From NCBI GenBank assembly GCA_045590215.1, contig JAZNQO010000018.1, forward strand, positions 1 through 49,369: a DNA stretch of 49,369 nucleotides, given 5' to 3'. The DNA comes from RUG563 sp045590215. Its GTDB lineage: Bacteria; Bacillota; Clostridia; Christensenellales; Aristaeellaceae. The notes beneath the pieces were generated by a model. The model did no database searches. It saw only the letters and a list, made by a program, of their open reading frames with translations, and had not been told where the DNA came from. Both the position numbers and the translations under genes were made by a program. Below are positions 8,348 to 16,591 of this stretch, in pieces. How positions within the stretch are numbered: position 1 is the first letter of the stretch; each line of letters starts with the position of its first letter.

Positions 8348-9456
8348 TGGATGCCGGGCTGTATCTGCACATTCCTTTTTGCAAAAGCAAATGTGCCTAT
8401 TGTGATTTTGCTTCCTTCGCCGGTCAGGAAAGGCTGATGGATACCTATGCCGAAAAAGTGAAGGAAGAAATAGAAAAAAAGGCAGTAAAATATCCTGCCC
8501 TGATTCAAACCCTCTTTATCGGCGGCGGCACGCCATCCATTTTTCCCCTCGATGCCATGGAGAGCCTTTTGCAATCCCTGCATCGCCATTTTTCCTTTTC
8601 CGAAACCGCCGAATGTACCTGCGAATGTAATCCCGGCACAGTGACCCCTGCCTTTTTGCAGATGCTGAAAAGGAACGGCATCAACCGCCTTTCCTTCGGC
8701 GCACAGGCGGCACAGAACCATCTATTGCAGCTCCTTGGCCGGATTCACACATGGGAGGATGTTGTTTCTTCCGTCCGGATGGCCAAAGAGGCAGGCTTTG
8801 AAAACATCAATCTGGATTTGATGCTGGGGCTGCCTAATCAAACAGAAACAGACGTAAAAGAAACGCTCCAAATGGCTCTTGCCCTGTGTCCCACCCACCT
8901 TTCCTGCTACGGCCTCATTGTGGAGGAAGGAACGCTTCTTTCCCGTCAGGTGGAAAAAGGTGTCTGGACGCTGCCTAGCGAAGAAACAGAGCGCAGGGAA
9001 TACCAAATGTGTCAGGATATCCTGGCGCAAAATGGCTTTGATCAATATGAAATCAGCAATTTCGCCCTGCCCCATCACCGCTGCCGTCATAATATGGACT
9101 GCTGGCAGCGCAAGGAATATATCGGCATCGGAAGTGCCGCCTGCGGCTTTATGGGCAATTTGCGCTATCAGAATCCCCCTTCCCTTTCCGCTTATTTGCA
9201 GGGCGTTCCGGCAGAGGAAGAAATCATTTCCCCGGAAGATGCCATGTTTGAAAGCATGATGCTGGGGCTGCGCACCATGGACGGTGTTTCAGAAGAGGCC
9301 TTTTTCCAAATGCACGGCGTCTCTTTGCAGGAAGCCTTCGGCCATAAGCTGCAAAAGCCTTTGCAGGATAAGCTGATCCTTTGGGAAAATGGCCGTGTGT
9401 TCCTCACAAGAAAAGGTATGGATTTGCAAAATAAAGTTTTAGTGGAAATTATGTGA
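8347..9456 (+). CDS. hemW: radical SAM heme chaperone HemW
   Basis: A 369-residue cytoplasmic radical SAM protein of the HemW (formerly oxygen-independent coproporphyrinogen oxidase-like) family. The N-terminus has L-H-I-P-F-C and the iron-sulphur cluster motif C12-x3-C16-x2-C19 followed by D-F. The SAM-binding G-G-G-T-P segment follows, and further on come the conserved R-L-S-F-G-A-Q, D-L-M-L-G-L-P and Q-Y-E-I-S-N-F-A blocks. Family knowledge: HemW binds heme and hands it to membrane enzymes, and lacks the coproporphyrinogen oxidase activity of HemN; assignment to HemW rests on the short N-terminus and motif order. The ATG overlaps the preceding stop by one base, indicating translational coupling with the membrane protein upstream. 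Confidence 0.93.
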   Translation: MDAGLYLHIPFCKSKCAYCDFASFAGQERLMDTYAEKVKEEIEKKAVKYPALIQTLFIGGGTPSIFPLDAMESLLQSLHRHFSFSETAECTCECNPGTVTPAFLQMLKRNGINRLSFGAQAAQNHLLQLLGRIHTWEDVVSSVRMAKEAGFENINLDLMLGLPNQTETDVKETLQMALALCPTHLSCYGLIVEEGTLLSRQVEKGVWTLPSEETERREYQMCQDILAQNGFDQYEISNFALPHHRCRHNMDCWQRKEYIGIGSAACGFMGNLRYQNPPSLSAYLQGVPAEEEIISPEDAMFESMMLGLRTMDGVSEEAFFQMHGVSLQEAFGHKLQKPLQDKLILWENGRVFLTRKGMDLQNKVLVEIM

Positions 9457-9527
9457 TCTTGTGGAACAAAAACCCTTTCTCTTTCGTCTTATATAGTGAA
9501 AGGGAAAGAAAACAGGAGGACAAACCC

Positions 9528-10706
9528 ATGAAAAAAACAATGAGAAAATTGATCCCCCTTCTTTTATGTATCCTGCTGCTGGCAGGGGCTGTTCCTGCGC
9601 AGGCTTACAGCAATGATTTCGCCGTGGTCACCGGCAGCAGCACCCTGAACCTGCGCCAAGGCCCCAGCACGGAATATGAACGCCTCTATACCGCTAAAGA
9701 AGGCGATTGGGTGCGTATTTTAGGCGAATCCGGCAATTGGTATCAGGTAACGGTGATGAGTAATAATATGATGGGCTATATGAGCAAGAATTTCCTGAAC
9801 CGGGAAAACACCGCCACGTCCACCAGCGTTATTACTTCCGGCGTGGTGTCCAACCCCATTGCCACCCAGTTTCTGAATCTGCGCCAGTATCCCAGCCTTT
9901 CCGCTCCCGTTTTGGGCATCTATTATAACGGAGCCACCTTCGCCGTGCTCTCTTCCGTGGATAACTGGTATCAGGTGAGCATCAATGGCAAAGTCGGCTA
10001 TTTTATGAAGGATTTTGTGTCGGTTTACGGCCTCAATTCCGCTAAAACCGCCGCGATCGCTGCACCCAATTCCGGCAAAACCAACCTGCGCAACGCCCCA
10101 AGCTTCACATCCTCTGCCATCATTGCCCAGTATCCCAACGGCACGCAGGTGCAGATTCTCTTGGAAGGCAATCAATTCTATCGGGTCAGCGTAAATGGCA
10201 ATGTGGGCTATATGGATAAGTCCCTGCTGCGGCTCACGTCCTCCGGCTCCGCCATCATCGCCCCCTCCACCCCTTCCGTGCCTGCCGCCAAGCCGAAAAC
10301 CAAAGGCTACGCTTACGTTAATAACCCCATTGCTACCCAGGTGCTCAATCTCCGGCAGGAAGCTTCCACTTCTTCCAAGGTCATCGCCCAGTATAAAAAC
10401 GGCGTGCGCTTCCACGTGATCGCCCCCGGCGAAACCTGGTGCAAAGTTTACGGCAGTGCCACCGGCAATATTGGCTATATGATGACCCGGTATCTCACCC
10501 TGAAAAACACTGACAGCATCTATAAAACCATCCAGAACGGCAACACCTATGTAAACTTCCGCTCCAAGCCCTCCAAAACAGGCAGCACCATCTATCAGCG
10601 GCTGTTTACAGGCACTCCCGTCACAGTGCTTACCCCCGGCGATGAATGGACGCAAGTGCGATATAACGGCCAGACAGGCTATGTGATGACCCAGTTCCTC
10701 CAATAA
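9528..10706 (+). CDS. secreted protein with five bacterial SH3 (SH3b) repeats
   Basis: A 392-residue exported protein. Residues 1 to about 24 are a signal peptide (M-K-K-T-M-R-K-L then a hydrophobic run ending A-Q-A). The rest consists of five SH3b repeats, each opening with an N-L-R or N-F-R motif (L-N-L-R-Q-G-P, L-N-L-R-Q-Y-P, T-N-L-R-N-A-P, L-N-L-R-Q-E-A, V-N-F-R-S-K-P) and closing with a G-Y-M/V/F segment followed by an aromatic residue. No catalytic domain (NlpC/P60, amidase) is attached, so it is more likely a wall-binding or adaptor protein than a lysin. Start chosen at ATG 9528, seven bases after AGGAGG; the frame is open earlier into hemW. A spacer (S-T-P-S-V-P-A-A-K-P-K) separates repeats 3 and 4. 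Confidence 0.9.
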   Translation: MKKTMRKLIPLLLCILLLAGAVPAQAYSNDFAVVTGSSTLNLRQGPSTEYERLYTAKEGDWVRILGESGNWYQVTVMSNNMMGYMSKNFLNRENTATSTSVITSGVVSNPIATQFLNLRQYPSLSAPVLGIYYNGATFAVLSSVDNWYQVSINGKVGYFMKDFVSVYGLNSAKTAAIAAPNSGKTNLRNAPSFTSSAIIAQYPNGTQVQILLEGNQFYRVSVNGNVGYMDKSLLRLTSSGSAIIAPSTPSVPAAKPKTKGYAYVNNPIATQVLNLRQEASTSSKVIAQYKNGVRFHVIAPGETWCKVYGSATGNIGYMMTRYLTLKNTDSIYKTIQNGNTYVNFRSKPSKTGSTIYQRLFTGTPVTVLTPGDEWTQVRYNGQTGYVMTQFLQ

Positions 10707-10820
10707 CCTCTCAAAATAAAAAGCTCCGGGCAGGGAGCATTGTGTCAAGGAATGTTTTGTCCTGCATATTACACCATGATTTCAGCTGATTTGTAGTAAA
10801 CGATCAGAAAAGAATTGAAA

Positions 10821-10850
10821 CAGCAAGCCAGGCAAGGCTTGCTGCTTCTT
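10821..10850. terminator. hairpin in the gap before the AT-rich island
   Basis: CAGCAAGCC (10821-10829) pairs perfectly with GGCTTGCTG (10836-10844) over a six-base loop, with CTTCTTGT after it on the plus strand and a T-rich stretch after it on the minus strand. It may stop transcription from the SH3b gene. The rest of the gap 10707-10943 holds nothing I can name. Confidence 0.45.
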
Positions 10851-10943
10851 GTACTGCTGTGATAGAATGAAAGCGATAAACTTGAATTTGACTAACAAGA
10901 CGACCATTAAAAACAAGAGAACTGTGTGTTGAGGAAATAGAAT

Positions 10944-11444
10944 ATGAATATAGTTCATCGACAGATTGATTTTGTGAAGGATAAAGAGTATGTGTTGGAG
11001 CGGCACTGTAGAATAAACTATGAATGTGATTGTCCTTGGGTGCGTGAAATTGCATATGAAAATTATAGAAAAGATTGGTTTTCATTGAAGAATCAAATAA
11101 ACGGATTTTATGAGTATTTGGAACGGACATCGAAGGATAGCCGCACAATAGCAGAAATCATCGAAGACGGAAATGGATGCGTAATCGGGTATATATGGGT
11201 TCCATTTTGCTTTGATGAAGAAAGTGGGTTTGCTTTTGCTGATATTCAGGATATTTATATTGAAGAGAATTATCGCAAGAGCGGATTAGCAACCGAACTG
11301 ATAAGTTATGCAGAAGATAGGGCAAGGCGAAGCGGAGCAAAAGTTATTCGTTCTGGCACGGGATGCGAAAACATCAAGTCTATTCGACTACATGAGAAAC
11401 TTGGATATTATCAATACAGATATGAGTTTGAAAAAGTTTTATAA
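10944..11444 (+). CDS. GNAT-family N-acetyltransferase
   Basis: A 166-residue acetyltransferase of the Gcn5 fold. The acetyl-CoA-binding motif A is visible as D-I-Y-I-E-E-N-Y-R-K-S-G-L-A-T-E-L (about 110-126), and motif B as N-I-K-S-I-R-L-H-E-K-L-G-Y (about 145-157). The substrate is unknown. The start ATG has GAGGAA seven bases upstream. Base use is clearly more AT-rich than the flanking genes (many AAA, ATA and TTT codons), and the next gene, a methyltransferase, has the same bias and follows after 11 bases, suggesting that the pair was acquired together. Small-molecule modification or antibiotic resistance is possible but not shown. Confidence 0.88.
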   Translation: MNIVHRQIDFVKDKEYVLERHCRINYECDCPWVREIAYENYRKDWFSLKNQINGFYEYLERTSKDSRTIAEIIEDGNGCVIGYIWVPFCFDEESGFAFADIQDIYIEENYRKSGLATELISYAEDRARRSGAKVIRSGTGCENIKSIRLHEKLGYYQYRYEFEKVL

Positions 11445-11455
11445 ATGGGAATTTT

Positions 11456-12151
11456 ATGAGGTGGATGATGGATTCATTTTGGGAGAACTCATGGGAAAGT
11501 GTTAATCCAAGTCGTATTGCGGAGTATATAAGCACTTTCAATATGGAATCAGATGATTTGATTAACATATTGCATCAAAATCATATTCATAGTGTTTGTG
11601 ATGCAGGCTGCGGATGTGGAATATATGCATTGAAACTTGCGGCAAATGGTTTTTGTGTCAGTGGATTCGATGTATCTTCTCATGCGGTAGAGATTTCGCA
11701 AATGCTATTGGACAAGGCTTCCTTGACGGCTGAACTAAAAACTGCAAGTATATTGACGACTGGATACACAGATAGTCAATTTGACTGTGTAATATCTCGT
11801 GATGTTTTAGACCACATAAGTAAAGCTGATGCTACCATAGCAATTAAGGAACTCTGCCGTATTACTAAAGACGATGGAATTATTCTGTTCACACTGGATT
11901 CTTTAGATGAGGAGTACAAAACAGAGCCACATATTGTAAACACGGATGGGGACTATGTGTACATTGATGGAAAATGGAAAGGAATGGTTTTTCATTCGTA
12001 CAATCGAGAAACGGTATATGAAATCATCCCAACAGGTGTAAAAAGTGAGATAATAGATAGCCATGGAGAATTAACCGTTTTGCTGAGAAAGAATACCGAC
12101 CAAAATTCCAATTTGTTGAGCAAACGAAAACAGATTCCCACCCTCTCATGA
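11456..12151 (+). CDS. SAM-dependent class I methyltransferase
   Basis: A 231-residue cytoplasmic methyltransferase. Motif I is D-A-G-C-G-C-G-I-Y-A-L (about 49-59), an acidic residue ends strand two (G-F-D-V-S), and the D-C-V-I-S-R-D-V-L-D-H-I segment (about 109-120) is motif IV. The region after G-I-I-L-F-T-L closes the Rossmann fold. The substrate cannot be told from sequence. The ATG at 11456 has a weak GGGA upstream; internal ATGs at 11465 and 11468 are alternatives. It is AT-rich like the acetyltransferase before it, and the two probably form one small transferred operon. A stem-loop follows about 60 bases after the stop. Confidence 0.85.
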   Translation: MRWMMDSFWENSWESVNPSRIAEYISTFNMESDDLINILHQNHIHSVCDAGCGCGIYALKLAANGFCVSGFDVSSHAVEISQMLLDKASLTAELKTASILTTGYTDSQFDCVISRDVLDHISKADATIAIKELCRITKDDGIILFTLDSLDEEYKTEPHIVNTDGDYVYIDGKWKGMVFHSYNRETVYEIIPTGVKSEIIDSHGELTVLLRKNTDQNSNLLSKRKQIPTLS

Positions 12152-12209
12152 GGGCGCAATTATACGCACCGTTCCGGTGCATTGCGTTCATTGGGCTGCA
12201 AAAGCAAAT

Positions 12210-12245
12210 GAGCATCCGATATGATCGTCGGATGCTCGTTTGTTC
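12210..12245 (+). terminator. terminator after the methyltransferase
   Basis: GAGCATCCGA (12210-12219) pairs perfectly with TCGGATGCTC (12228-12237) across eight bases and is followed by the T-rich GTTTGTTCGTT. Confidence 0.65.
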
Positions 12246-12310
12246 GTTGCTGGATAAATTGTTCTTTAAGAAATCTCCCACCAAGACAATTTTGTCTTTG
12301 CCCGGTTTTT

Positions 12311-12769
12311 TTATCTGTGGTGTTTTACTTCCAACGCCAACAAATATTCCTTCTTTTCCAATCCGCTGCCATAGCCGCCCATGCCATGCGCTGCCACCAC
12401 CCGGTGACAAGGAATGATGATGGCAATGGGGTTATGGTGATTGGCTCCTCCAACGGCTCTTGCGGCTTTGGGCTGCCCCATTCGTTTGGCTTCTTCGCCA
12501 TAGGTGATGGTTTCGCCATAGGGAATTTGCAATAGCACCTGCCATGCCTTTTCCTGAAACCTTGTCCCCTTGAAGCGAATGGGAAGGTCAAATTCCTTCC
12601 GCTCGCTGCAGAAATACTGTTGCAGCTGTTTTTGCGCCTCCTGAAGCAGTTTTCCTTCTGGAGCCACCACTTCCTCCTCCGTAAAGAAAACCGCTGTAAT
12701 GGCGTTATTTTCCGCTTCTATGGCAACCCTGCCAATCGGCGTTTCCATCACAAATTTTTGCTTTTTCAT
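12311..12769 (-). CDS. ogt: methylated-DNA--protein-cysteine S-methyltransferase
   Basis: A 152-residue DNA-repair protein that takes the alkyl group from O6-alkylguanine onto its own cysteine. The active-site block I-I-P-C-H-R-V is near residues 118-124. The helix-turn-helix recognition region G-T-R-F-Q-E-K-A-W-Q-V-L and the Y-G-E-T-I-T-Y-G segment precede it, and a G-G-Y-G-S-G-L loop follows. No Ada-type N-terminal domain is present, so this is the stand-alone Ogt/MGMT form of normal length. ATG start with GAGAGGAAAA upstream. The gene stands alone on the minus strand; a hairpin-rich repeat lies directly upstream, and no promoter is obvious within it. Confidence 0.96.
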   Translation of the reverse strand: MKKQKFVMETPIGRVAIEAENNAITAVFFTEEEVVAPEGKLLQEAQKQLQQYFCSERKEFDLPIRFKGTRFQEKAWQVLLQIPYGETITYGEEAKRMGQPKAARAVGGANHHNPIAIIIPCHRVVAAHGMGGYGSGLEKKEYLLALEVKHHR

Positions 12770-12821
12770 TCATATTTTCCTCTCATTTCGACAAATTAGG
12801 GTTTGGGCTATGATAGATGAA

Positions 12822-13198
12822 GCAGGGGACTGCTCGTCCCCTGTACCCCACGGCAGGGAGTTCCTCCCTGCACCCATCTTGCGAATATAATTCCTTCCAC
12901 ACAAAACTTGAAGAACAGACGCAATTTTTGCCACGGGCATAAAGAAAATACACAAATGGCGAGAGAGAAAGCTTGCTTTCTCTTTCGTCGTTTTGCGTAT
13001 TTTCCCCGGATGCTTTGCATCCGGCAGGCGGCTGGGCCGCAGTCAATTCGCAAAATAACAATCATCTTCTACAAAAACTCTCTGCGTGTTACAAGTAACA
13101 GCGGCACATTGTTCGTTGCATAAATCTTCCCATCCGCTACCGGGTCAAGGGATGAAATCCCTTGTGGGGCGTGGGGTGAAACCCCACAAAAAACCGGA
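12822..13198. repeat. hairpin-rich dispersed repeat, copy A
   Basis: About 380 bases between ogt and an acetyltransferase gene, without a convincing gene, built almost entirely of short palindromes. They lie at 12823-12843 (8-bp stem), 12853-12871 (7 bp), 12964-12983 (9 bp), 13006-13024 (8 bp), 13028-13040 (5 bp), 13087-13100 (6 bp), 13146-13164 (7 bp) and 13171-13187 (6 bp). The whole block matches, in reverse complement and in the same module order, the region 29677-30060. I see no transposase or recognisable terminal repeat. Confidence 0.85.
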
Positions 13199-13205
13199 AC
13201 TCAAA

Positions 13206-13658
13206 TCATAGTTTATACTGCATAAAATTTTGATTATGAATAAATCCGTAAGCTGCATACAGCTTCACGCCCATATCGGAAGCGGTAATCTGAACGGCAC
13301 TGCATCCATAATTCCGTGCTTCTTCCACCACTCGATGCAGCAATGCTTTCGCAATTCCCCTTCTTCTGTAATCGGGATGGGTAAACATGCTGGACAAAAT
13401 GCCGATTTTACCGCTGGGACTGCTGAAAATCGGTGGCCTCTCAACAAACGACATACCGCTTGTTCCCACGATTTTATCCCCATCCAATGCAAGCCAGGAA
13501 ACAAATGTGCCATCCTTCATATGCCGATGGTAATAGTCTTGCAAGTGGGGAATCAGATCTATTTCTTCTTTTGCGCCTTCTTCTCGCAGCTGAACGATCC
13601 GTATTTCTATGAATCTGTCCAGTTCCTCTTCGGTCAATTTTCTATACTCTATCTTCAT
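13206..13658 (-). CDS. GNAT-family N-acetyltransferase
   Basis: A 150-residue Gcn5-fold acetyltransferase. Motif A is S-S-M-F-T-H-P-D-Y-R-R-R-G-I-A-K-A-L-L (about residues 87-105), with the R-R-R-G-I-A pyrophosphate-binding loop. The end (V-K-L-Y-A-A-Y-G-F) is the usual motif B. The substrate is unknown. I prefer ATG 13658 to the upstream ATG at 13682 because GGAGGG lies directly before it. It has a clear promoter (TTGTTA-N17-TATAAT) with a perfect 16-base palindrome over the likely transcription start, so it is probably controlled by a repressor encoded elsewhere. Its codon use resembles the core genes more than the AT-rich acetyltransferase at 10944. Confidence 0.9.
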   Translation of the reverse strand: MKIEYRKLTEEELDRFIEIRIVQLREEGAKEEIDLIPHLQDYYHRHMKDGTFVSWLALDGDKIVGTSGMSFVERPPIFSSPSGKIGILSSMFTHPDYRRRGIAKALLHRVVEEARNYGCSAVQITASDMGVKLYAAYGFIHNQNFMQYKL

Positions 13659-13700
13659 GTGCCCTCCAAACCAATTTATCATTTACGCCTTGCAAATCTC

Positions 13701-13716
13701 AATTGATTAATCAATT
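13701..13716. promoter_or_regulatory. perfect 16-base palindrome, candidate operator
   Basis: AATTGATTAATCAATT is a perfect dyad just downstream of the -10 box of the acetyltransferase promoter and covers the expected start site near 13712. This is the right place for a dimeric repressor. The regulator is not identifiable from the window. Confidence 0.5.
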
Positions 13717-13718
13717 TT

Positions 13719-13747
13719 ATTATAGCATACCCGCCTTCCTATAACAA
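13719..13747 (-). promoter_or_regulatory. promoter of the acetyltransferase at 13206-13658
   Basis: Read on the minus strand: TTGTTA (13747-13742), 17 bases, TATAAT (13724-13719). The -35 box lies next to the ftsZ terminator hairpin. Confidence 0.8.
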
Positions 13748-13748
13748 G

Positions 13749-13785
13749 CAAGGCTGCACCAGCACGCTGGCACAGCCTTGTTTTT
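13749..13785. terminator. terminator downstream of ftsZ
   Basis: CAAGGCTG (13749-13756) pairs with CAGCCTTG (13773-13780), with further pairing inside. The plus strand continues with TTTTT, while the minus strand continues with CTTGTTATA. It sits between ftsZ and the next minus-strand gene and can end ftsZ transcripts, perhaps in both directions. Confidence 0.7.
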
Positions 13786-13827
13786 CACGGGCAATTGTTC
13801 ATTTCCGTGGTATGAATTGTTCTTTAA

Positions 13828-15186
13828 TTATTTCTTGTCGCCCCGGCGCAGGAAAGCGGGCACACCCAAATCATCCCTTGTGTTGGCGGCAGGCTGCTGG
13901 GGAGCTTGATATACAGGCTGCTGGGCAGGCTGGGCAGCAACGGGCTGCTGGGGCTGGAAGGGCTGGGGGTTGAAAGGCTGGGGCGTAAAGGGCTGGGGCT
14001 GGAAGCCGCCGTTTGCCGGATAAGCCGCAGGAGCAGGAGCAGCCGTCATGGGACGGGCACCGGCAGAAAAATAAGCGTTATCGCCATCATAAGCGGCAGG
14101 GGCAGGCGCATCGAAAGCTTCGCCGTTCACATCCGCGCGGGGGCGATTCTCGTAAGGATTGTAGCTGGGCACAGCAGCACCGTAAGGAGCAGCAGCCCGG
14201 TTCTTTTTCTTATCCTTGGTGGGGAAAGGGTTCTTTTCAAAACCGGTGGCGATGACGGTGATGCGCACTTCGTCTTCCAGCGTTTCGTCAATGCCGGCAC
14301 CGAAGATGATGTTGGCTTCGCTGTCCGCAGACTCCATCACCAGATTGGCGGCTTCGTTGATTTCCATGATGCTCATGTCCTTGCCGCCGGTTACGTTGAT
14401 CAGCACGGCACGAGCACCGTCGATCTTGGTCTCCAGCAGGGGGCTGGCAATAGCATTTTTGGCAGCGTCCAGCAGGCGGGTTTCGCCCTTGCCAACGCCG
14501 ATGCCCATATGCGCCATACCGCCGGATTCCATGATGGTCTTCACGTCGGCAAAGTCAAGGTTAATCATGGCAGGCACAGCGATCAGGTCAGAAATGCCCT
14601 GAATGCCCTGACGGAGCACGTCATCGGCAATGCGGAAGGCTTCCACCATGGTGGTGCCCTTGCTGACCACCTGCAGCAGGCGATCGTTGGGGATCACAAC
14701 CAGCGTGTCCACGTTCTGCTTGAGTTCATTGATGCCCATTTCGGCGTTCTTCATGCGCTGCTTGCCTTCAAAGGCAAAGGGCTTAGTGACCACAGCGATG
14801 GTCAGGCAATTATTTTCACGGGCAATCTCCGCCACGATGGGCGCAGCACCGGTACCCGTGCCGCCGCCCATACCGGCGGTAACGAACACCAGGTCAGCCC
14901 CTTTGAGGGCCTGCGCAATTTCTTCGCGGCTTTCTTCGGCAGCCTTGCGGCCGGTATCCGGCACAGCACCGGCACCCAAACCCTTGGTCAGCTTCTCACC
15001 AATCTGAATTTTCACATCAGCATGAGACAGAGCCAGAGCCTGACGGTCTGTGTTAACAGCAATGAATTGTACGCCCTGCAGCCCGGCTTCCACCATGCGA
15101 TTTACGGCATTGGTACCGCCACCGCCGCAGCCGACGACTTTAATCGAGGCAAAGGACGGTTGATCCACTTGTACTTCAAAAGGCAT
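13828..15186 (-). CDS. ftsZ: cell division GTPase FtsZ
   Basis: Tubulin-like GTPase that forms the division ring. The 452-residue protein has the nucleotide loop V-V-G-C-G-G-G-G-T-N-A-V-N near 18-29, the tubulin signature G-G-G-T-G-T-G at 107-113, and the T7 synergy loop N-L-D-F-A-D-V. A flexible linker of about 120 residues, rich in P, Q and A and with repeated Q-P-F units, leads to the conserved C-terminal peptide D-D-L-G-V-P-A-F-L-R-R, which binds FtsA. I place the start at ATG 15186, eight bases after AGGAGG, not the in-frame TTG two codons earlier. It follows ftsA after 43 bases and shares its promoter at 16495-16523; a terminator follows. Confidence 0.98.
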   Translation of the reverse strand: MPFEVQVDQPSFASIKVVGCGGGGTNAVNRMVEAGLQGVQFIAVNTDRQALALSHADVKIQIGEKLTKGLGAGAVPDTGRKAAEESREEIAQALKGADLVFVTAGMGGGTGTGAAPIVAEIARENNCLTIAVVTKPFAFEGKQRMKNAEMGINELKQNVDTLVVIPNDRLLQVVSKGTTMVEAFRIADDVLRQGIQGISDLIAVPAMINLDFADVKTIMESGGMAHMGIGVGKGETRLLDAAKNAIASPLLETKIDGARAVLINVTGGKDMSIMEINEAANLVMESADSEANIIFGAGIDETLEDEVRITVIATGFEKNPFPTKDKKKNRAAAPYGAAVPSYNPYENRPRADVNGEAFDAPAPAAYDGDNAYFSAGARPMTAAPAPAAYPANGGFQPQPFTPQPFNPQPFQPQQPVAAQPAQQPVYQAPQQPAANTRDDLGVPAFLRRGDKK

Positions 15187-15229
15187 GTCCAAGTCCTCCT
15201 AAATAATTTTTCTCTTTATTTTCTGACGG

Positions 15230-16405
15230 TTAACCGCCCAAAAGATTCCGGAAGAAAGCACCGATACCGCTGCCAGCCGGAGCATTTTCAGCCGTATCGA
15301 TAATCAGATCCAGCAAGCCCAATGCGCTGGAATAGGCAGGGCTGGAAAGCTTTACAGCCCTGCGGGGCAAATCCCGCACCGGCTTATTGAGCTTCGCCGC
15401 CAGGAAATCTTTGCCGCCACGGTTAATGGAAAGAGCACCGCCGGTCAAATATACCGGGCTCCAGTTGCTCAACCGCACACCGGAAAGCCGCACAGCCTCT
15501 TCCACCGCTTCGCAGATTTCTTCCGCACGGGGCTCCAACACCTTTTCCACTTCTTCGCGGCTAAAGGTTTTGGGATTGCCCTCACGATCGTTGGCGTCGA
15601 AATTTTCCTGCCCGGCTGCCAGGCCGAAGATGTAAGACCGCTTGATCTTTTCCGCTTCGCTAAGCGTAGTATCCAGCCCGTAAGCCAGATCTGCCGCCAT
15701 CAGGCCGCCGCCAAGGGGCAAGGTTTTCAGGTAGGTAATGGCATCGCCTTCAATAACCATCACTTCCGTGGTGAGATAGCCCATATCCACCAATACGGCA
15801 GAGCGGTCTCTTTCCTCATCGGGCACAAACAGCATGGCCTGACCCGTAGGCGTGGAGAAGCAGCCGTTTACCGTGATGCCCAGGCTGCGGAAGCGTTCCG
15901 TCACATCGTCCAGGAAAAACTGATCGGCCACCACGAAGGAAATCATGCCGCGCAGTTCATAACCCCGGACACCGGCAGGCTCCAGCGTCTTTTTGCCGTC
16001 ATCCACAATAAACCAGGCAGGGCTGCGGTGAATAATGCTTCCCCGCACATCGCCCAGCTCCTGATTGGCGCGGGCGAAAAGCTCGTTAATATCCTTTTCC
16101 GTCACACGGGGGTCAGCACCCTGCAATTCCACCTTAACTTCTACCGTGTACACGGTGGAGAAAGCACCGGGCACGCCCACATTGATTTCCCGGATACGGG
16201 TATGGCTCTGTTCCTCTGCCTTCTGCACGGCATCAGCAATGGCCTGATTCAATTGATCCGGCGCATTCCACTGGCCTTCCAAAAAGCCGTCATAGGTAGC
16301 AATGCCGGCACCGATAATATCGCAGCGTTGACGGCCGCTGGTTTCTGCCACCAGAGCAACGATTTTGCTGGTACCAAAGTCCATTGCTGCAACGGTTGTT
16401 TTCAT
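15230..16405 (-). CDS. ftsA: cell division protein FtsA
   Basis: Actin-like ATPase that tethers FtsZ to the membrane. The 391-residue protein starts with the phosphate-1 segment A-A-M-D-F-G-T-S-K-I-V-A-L and carries V-L-V-D-M-G-Y-L-T-T-E-V (phosphate-2) and L-T-G-G-A-L-S (adenosine) motifs. The family-specific 1C subdomain lies between the first two. It ends with the short amphipathic helix I-G-A-F-F-R-N-L-L-G-G, which is the membrane anchor. ATG start with a GGGG-type ribosome site. A promoter of its own lies in the 186-base gap after ftsQ, so ftsA and ftsZ form a transcription unit separable from the rest of the cluster. Confidence 0.96.
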   Translation of the reverse strand: MKTTVAAMDFGTSKIVALVAETSGRQRCDIIGAGIATYDGFLEGQWNAPDQLNQAIADAVQKAEEQSHTRIREINVGVPGAFSTVYTVEVKVELQGADPRVTEKDINELFARANQELGDVRGSIIHRSPAWFIVDDGKKTLEPAGVRGYELRGMISFVVADQFFLDDVTERFRSLGITVNGCFSTPTGQAMLFVPDEERDRSAVLVDMGYLTTEVMVIEGDAITYLKTLPLGGGLMAADLAYGLDTTLSEAEKIKRSYIFGLAAGQENFDANDREGNPKTFSREEVEKVLEPRAEEICEAVEEAVRLSGVRLSNWSPVYLTGGALSINRGGKDFLAAKLNKPVRDLPRRAVKLSSPAYSSALGLLDLIIDTAENAPAGSGIGAFFRNLLGG

Positions 16406-16494
16406 TGTTCTATCATCCCCTGTTCATCAGGCTAAACGCTCTTTCAGCACAGCCAGAAAAGCCGAATCCATAAATAAATCTATTCGGTCACTTT

Positions 16495-16523
16495 ATTGTA
16501 ACTGTTTTGTGATAATTTGGCAA
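16495..16523 (-). promoter_or_regulatory. promoter for ftsA-ftsZ
   Basis: On the minus strand: TTGCCA (16523-16518), exactly 17 bases, TACAAT (16500-16495), inside the 186-base ftsQ-ftsA gap. An AT-rich stem (CTGAAAAA with TTTTTTCAG, 16530-16553) just upstream may weaken read-through from ftsQ. Confidence 0.75.
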
Positions 16524-16591
16524 GTGAAAATCTGAAAAAACTTGCAATTTTTCAGGTATTTTTCAAATTTTCTGCCTTTTTACCCCTATTT

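Noticed and set aside
11308..11505. 65-codon frame bridging the acetyltransferase and methyltransferase genes
   Set aside because: It overlaps both genes in another frame, has no ribosome site and no recognisable motif.
12822..13198. CRISPR array
   Set aside because: The palindromes differ from each other and there are no equal-length repeats with unique spacers, and no cas genes.
13900..14010. Short tandem repeat as a mobile or structural element
   Set aside because: It encodes the P/Q-rich flexible linker of FtsZ (repeated Q-P-F units), a normal feature of the protein.
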